Positions 62,855-64,000 of a stretch of 64,000 nt of DNA are shown here, in pieces. Both the position numbers and the translations under genes were made by a program. Source of the stretch: Trinickia diaoshuihuensis (lineage in GTDB: Bacteria; Pseudomonadota; Gammaproteobacteria; Burkholderiales; Burkholderiaceae); assembly GCF_003390925.1 (NCBI RefSeq), contig NZ_QUBS01000021.1:62001-126000 (forward strand). Reading direction: 5' to 3'. The notes under the pieces were generated by a model that worked only from the letters and a program-made list of their open reading frames with translations, searched no databases and was not told the DNA's origin. The stretch's first letter is position 1, and each line of letters starts with the position of its first letter.

Positions 62855-64000
62855 ACGGGTGCTGTCTCGTTCGGTTGGGCGGCGCCGGAGCGCCGCGCGG
62901 GCTCGATGGCGGCCGTCAAAATGGCCTCTTGGGTCAGGCCGTCGTTGGCGAAGTCGCCGCGCAGCTCGCCCTCGCCCATGACGAGAACGCGGTCGGACAG
63001 GCCGAGCACCTCGGGCAATTCCGACGACACGACGACGATCGCCATTCCTTGTTTGGCGAGTGCGAAGATGAGCTTGTAGATTTCGAACTTCGCGCCGACG
63101 TCCACGCCGCGCGTCGGCTCATCGAGGATCAGCACTTTCGGCTCGGTGAGCAGCACGCGGGTGAGCACGGCTTTTTGCTGATTGCCGCCCGAAAGATGGG
63201 CGATCGGCAGCAGCGGGTGGGCGGCGCGCACCGAGAGCTGCTTCATCGATTTGTGGATCGTGTCGAGTTCGGCGGCCGTATCGATCGCGCCGCGCTTGAC
63301 GAAGCGCCGCAGCACGGAAAGCGTGATGTTGTGTCCCACGCCGAGCTCGGGCACGATGCCGTGCGCCTTGCGGTCCTCGGGCACCATGCCGATCCCGGCC
63401 GCAATCGCATCGCCGGGCGAGCGGATGGCGATGGGCCGGCCCTCGATCGCCACCTTTGCGCGGTACGTGCCCGGATAGGCGCCGAAGATCGCCTGCATGA
63501 GTTCGGTGCGGCCCGAGCCGACGAGCCCCGCCACGCCGAGAATTTCGCCGCGCCGCACGTCGAACGAGACGTCGTCCACGCGTTTGCGGCGCGGGTTCGT
63601 CACGTCGATGCAGGTGACGCCCCGCACTTGCATGACGATTTCGCCGATCAGGTGCGGCTCGCGCGGAAACAGATTCGTGATTTCGCGCCCCACCATCAGC
63701 GCGACGATGCGCGAGGGCGTCATCTCGGCGAGCGGCGCGGTGGCCACATGCCGGCCGTCGCGAATGACGCTGACGGTGTCGCACACGGCTTGCACTTCCT
63801 CGAGCTTGTGTGAAATGTAGATGCAGGCCACGCCGCGCCGCTTCAGGTCGCGCACGATATCGATCAGCACGCGCGTTTCCGCCGCGGTCAGCGAGGACGA
63901 CGGCTCGTCGAGGATCAAGAGCCGCGCTTGCTTGTTCAGCGCCTTCGCGATTTCGATCAACTGCCGGTGTCCGCCGCCGAAGTTCATCACGGGCTGCGCG
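62851..64000 (-). CDS. xylG: Sugar ABC transporter ATP-binding protein (XylG), C-terminal part
   Basis: Partial gene running off the right edge; the frame continues past the window (A-Q-P before V-M-N-F). It is a double-ABC ATPase of the CUT2 class. Visible are the end of the first ATPase domain ([16 protein letters not shown], Walker [12 protein letters not shown]) and the complete second domain ([13 protein letters not shown] as its degenerate Walker A, LSGGNQQK signature, [16 protein letters not shown]). The first signature reads GGGHRQ where xylose ATPases commonly have GGGQQQ. It overlaps xylH by four bases. A periplasmic binding protein gene is expected upstream, beyond the window. Confidence 0.9.
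   Translation of the reverse strand, partial: AQPVMNFGGGHRQLIEIAKALNKQARLLILDEPSSSLTAAETRVLIDIVRDLKRRGVACIYISHKLEEVQAVCDTVSVIRDGRHVATAPLAEMTPSRIVALMVGREITNLFPREPHLIGEIVMQVRGVTCIDVTNPRRKRVDDVSFDVRRGEILGVAGLVGSGRTELMQAIFGAYPGTYRAKVAIEGRPIAIRSPGDAIAAGIGMVPEDRKAHGIVPELGVGHNITLSVLRRFVKRGAIDTAAELDTIHKSMKQLSVRAAHPLLPIAHLSGGNQQKAVLTRVLLTEPKVLILDEPTRGVDVGAKFEIYKLIFALAKQGMAIVVVSSELPEVLGLSDRVLVMGEGELRGDFANDGLTQEAILTAAIEPARRSGAAQPNETAPV

Noticed and set aside
62851-64000. GGGHRQ in the first ATPase domain as a broken ABC signature
   Set aside because: CUT2 sugar ATPases tolerate variation in the first signature and the rest of the domain is intact, so it is noted but not treated as inactivation.

Overview
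The window is a 64 kb stretch of a high-GC betaproteobacterial chromosome. Gene content and order (parAB, the atp operon, hemE, priA, putA, mnmE, yidC-yidD-rnpA-rpmH, then dnaA-dnaN-gyrB) match the replication-origin region of the main chromosome of Burkholderiaceae (Burkholderia, Paraburkholderia, Trinickia and relatives). The genus cannot be fixed by reading alone. No rRNA, tRNA, CRISPR array, prophage or intact insertion sequence was recognised.

Left part (1-10.6 kb): the 3' end of parA, parB, an ArsB/SLC13-like permease, then a complete F-type ATP synthase operon atpI-B-E-F-H-A-G-D-C with a good sigma-70 promoter and a strong intrinsic terminator. From 10.6 to 23 kb: an ACSF2-like acyl-CoA ligase, a CoA-binding protein, a periplasmic cyclohexadienyl dehydratase (PheC-like), hemE, priA, a 57-residue membrane protein and trifunctional putA, which has a GTTGCA-type operator pair upstream.

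From 23 to 32.7 kb: a LivK-like binding protein, a methionine/glutamine-type aminotransferase linked to a Nit1-like amidase and an amino-acid binding protein, a cadR/cadA metal-resistance pair whose ATPase carries an 11-copy hexanucleotide His-Glu repeat, a Cys-containing helical protein, an HtrA-like protease without an export signal and a SmpA-type lipoprotein. From 32.8 to 44 kb: mnmE, a small HTH regulator, the yidC-yidD-rnpA-rpmH unit read leftward, the oriC-type gap, and dnaA-dnaN-gyrB read rightward.

Right part (44-64 kb) is accessory metabolism: a VOC protein, an atypical SDR divergent from a LysR regulator, a chemoreceptor, a cytochrome P450, and a D-amino-acid catabolic cluster (FAD dehydrogenase, binding protein, OCD/mu-crystallin dehydrogenase, DauR-like regulator) analogous to Pseudomonas dauBAR. 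It continues with a secreted GH20 hexosaminidase and a leftward xylose-oxidation (Weimberg) operon that encodes ABC uptake (xylG, xylH), xylose dehydrogenase (xylB), lactonase (xylC), xylonate dehydratase (xylD) and 2-keto-3-deoxyxylonate dehydratase (xylX). The final dehydrogenase of that pathway is not in the window.
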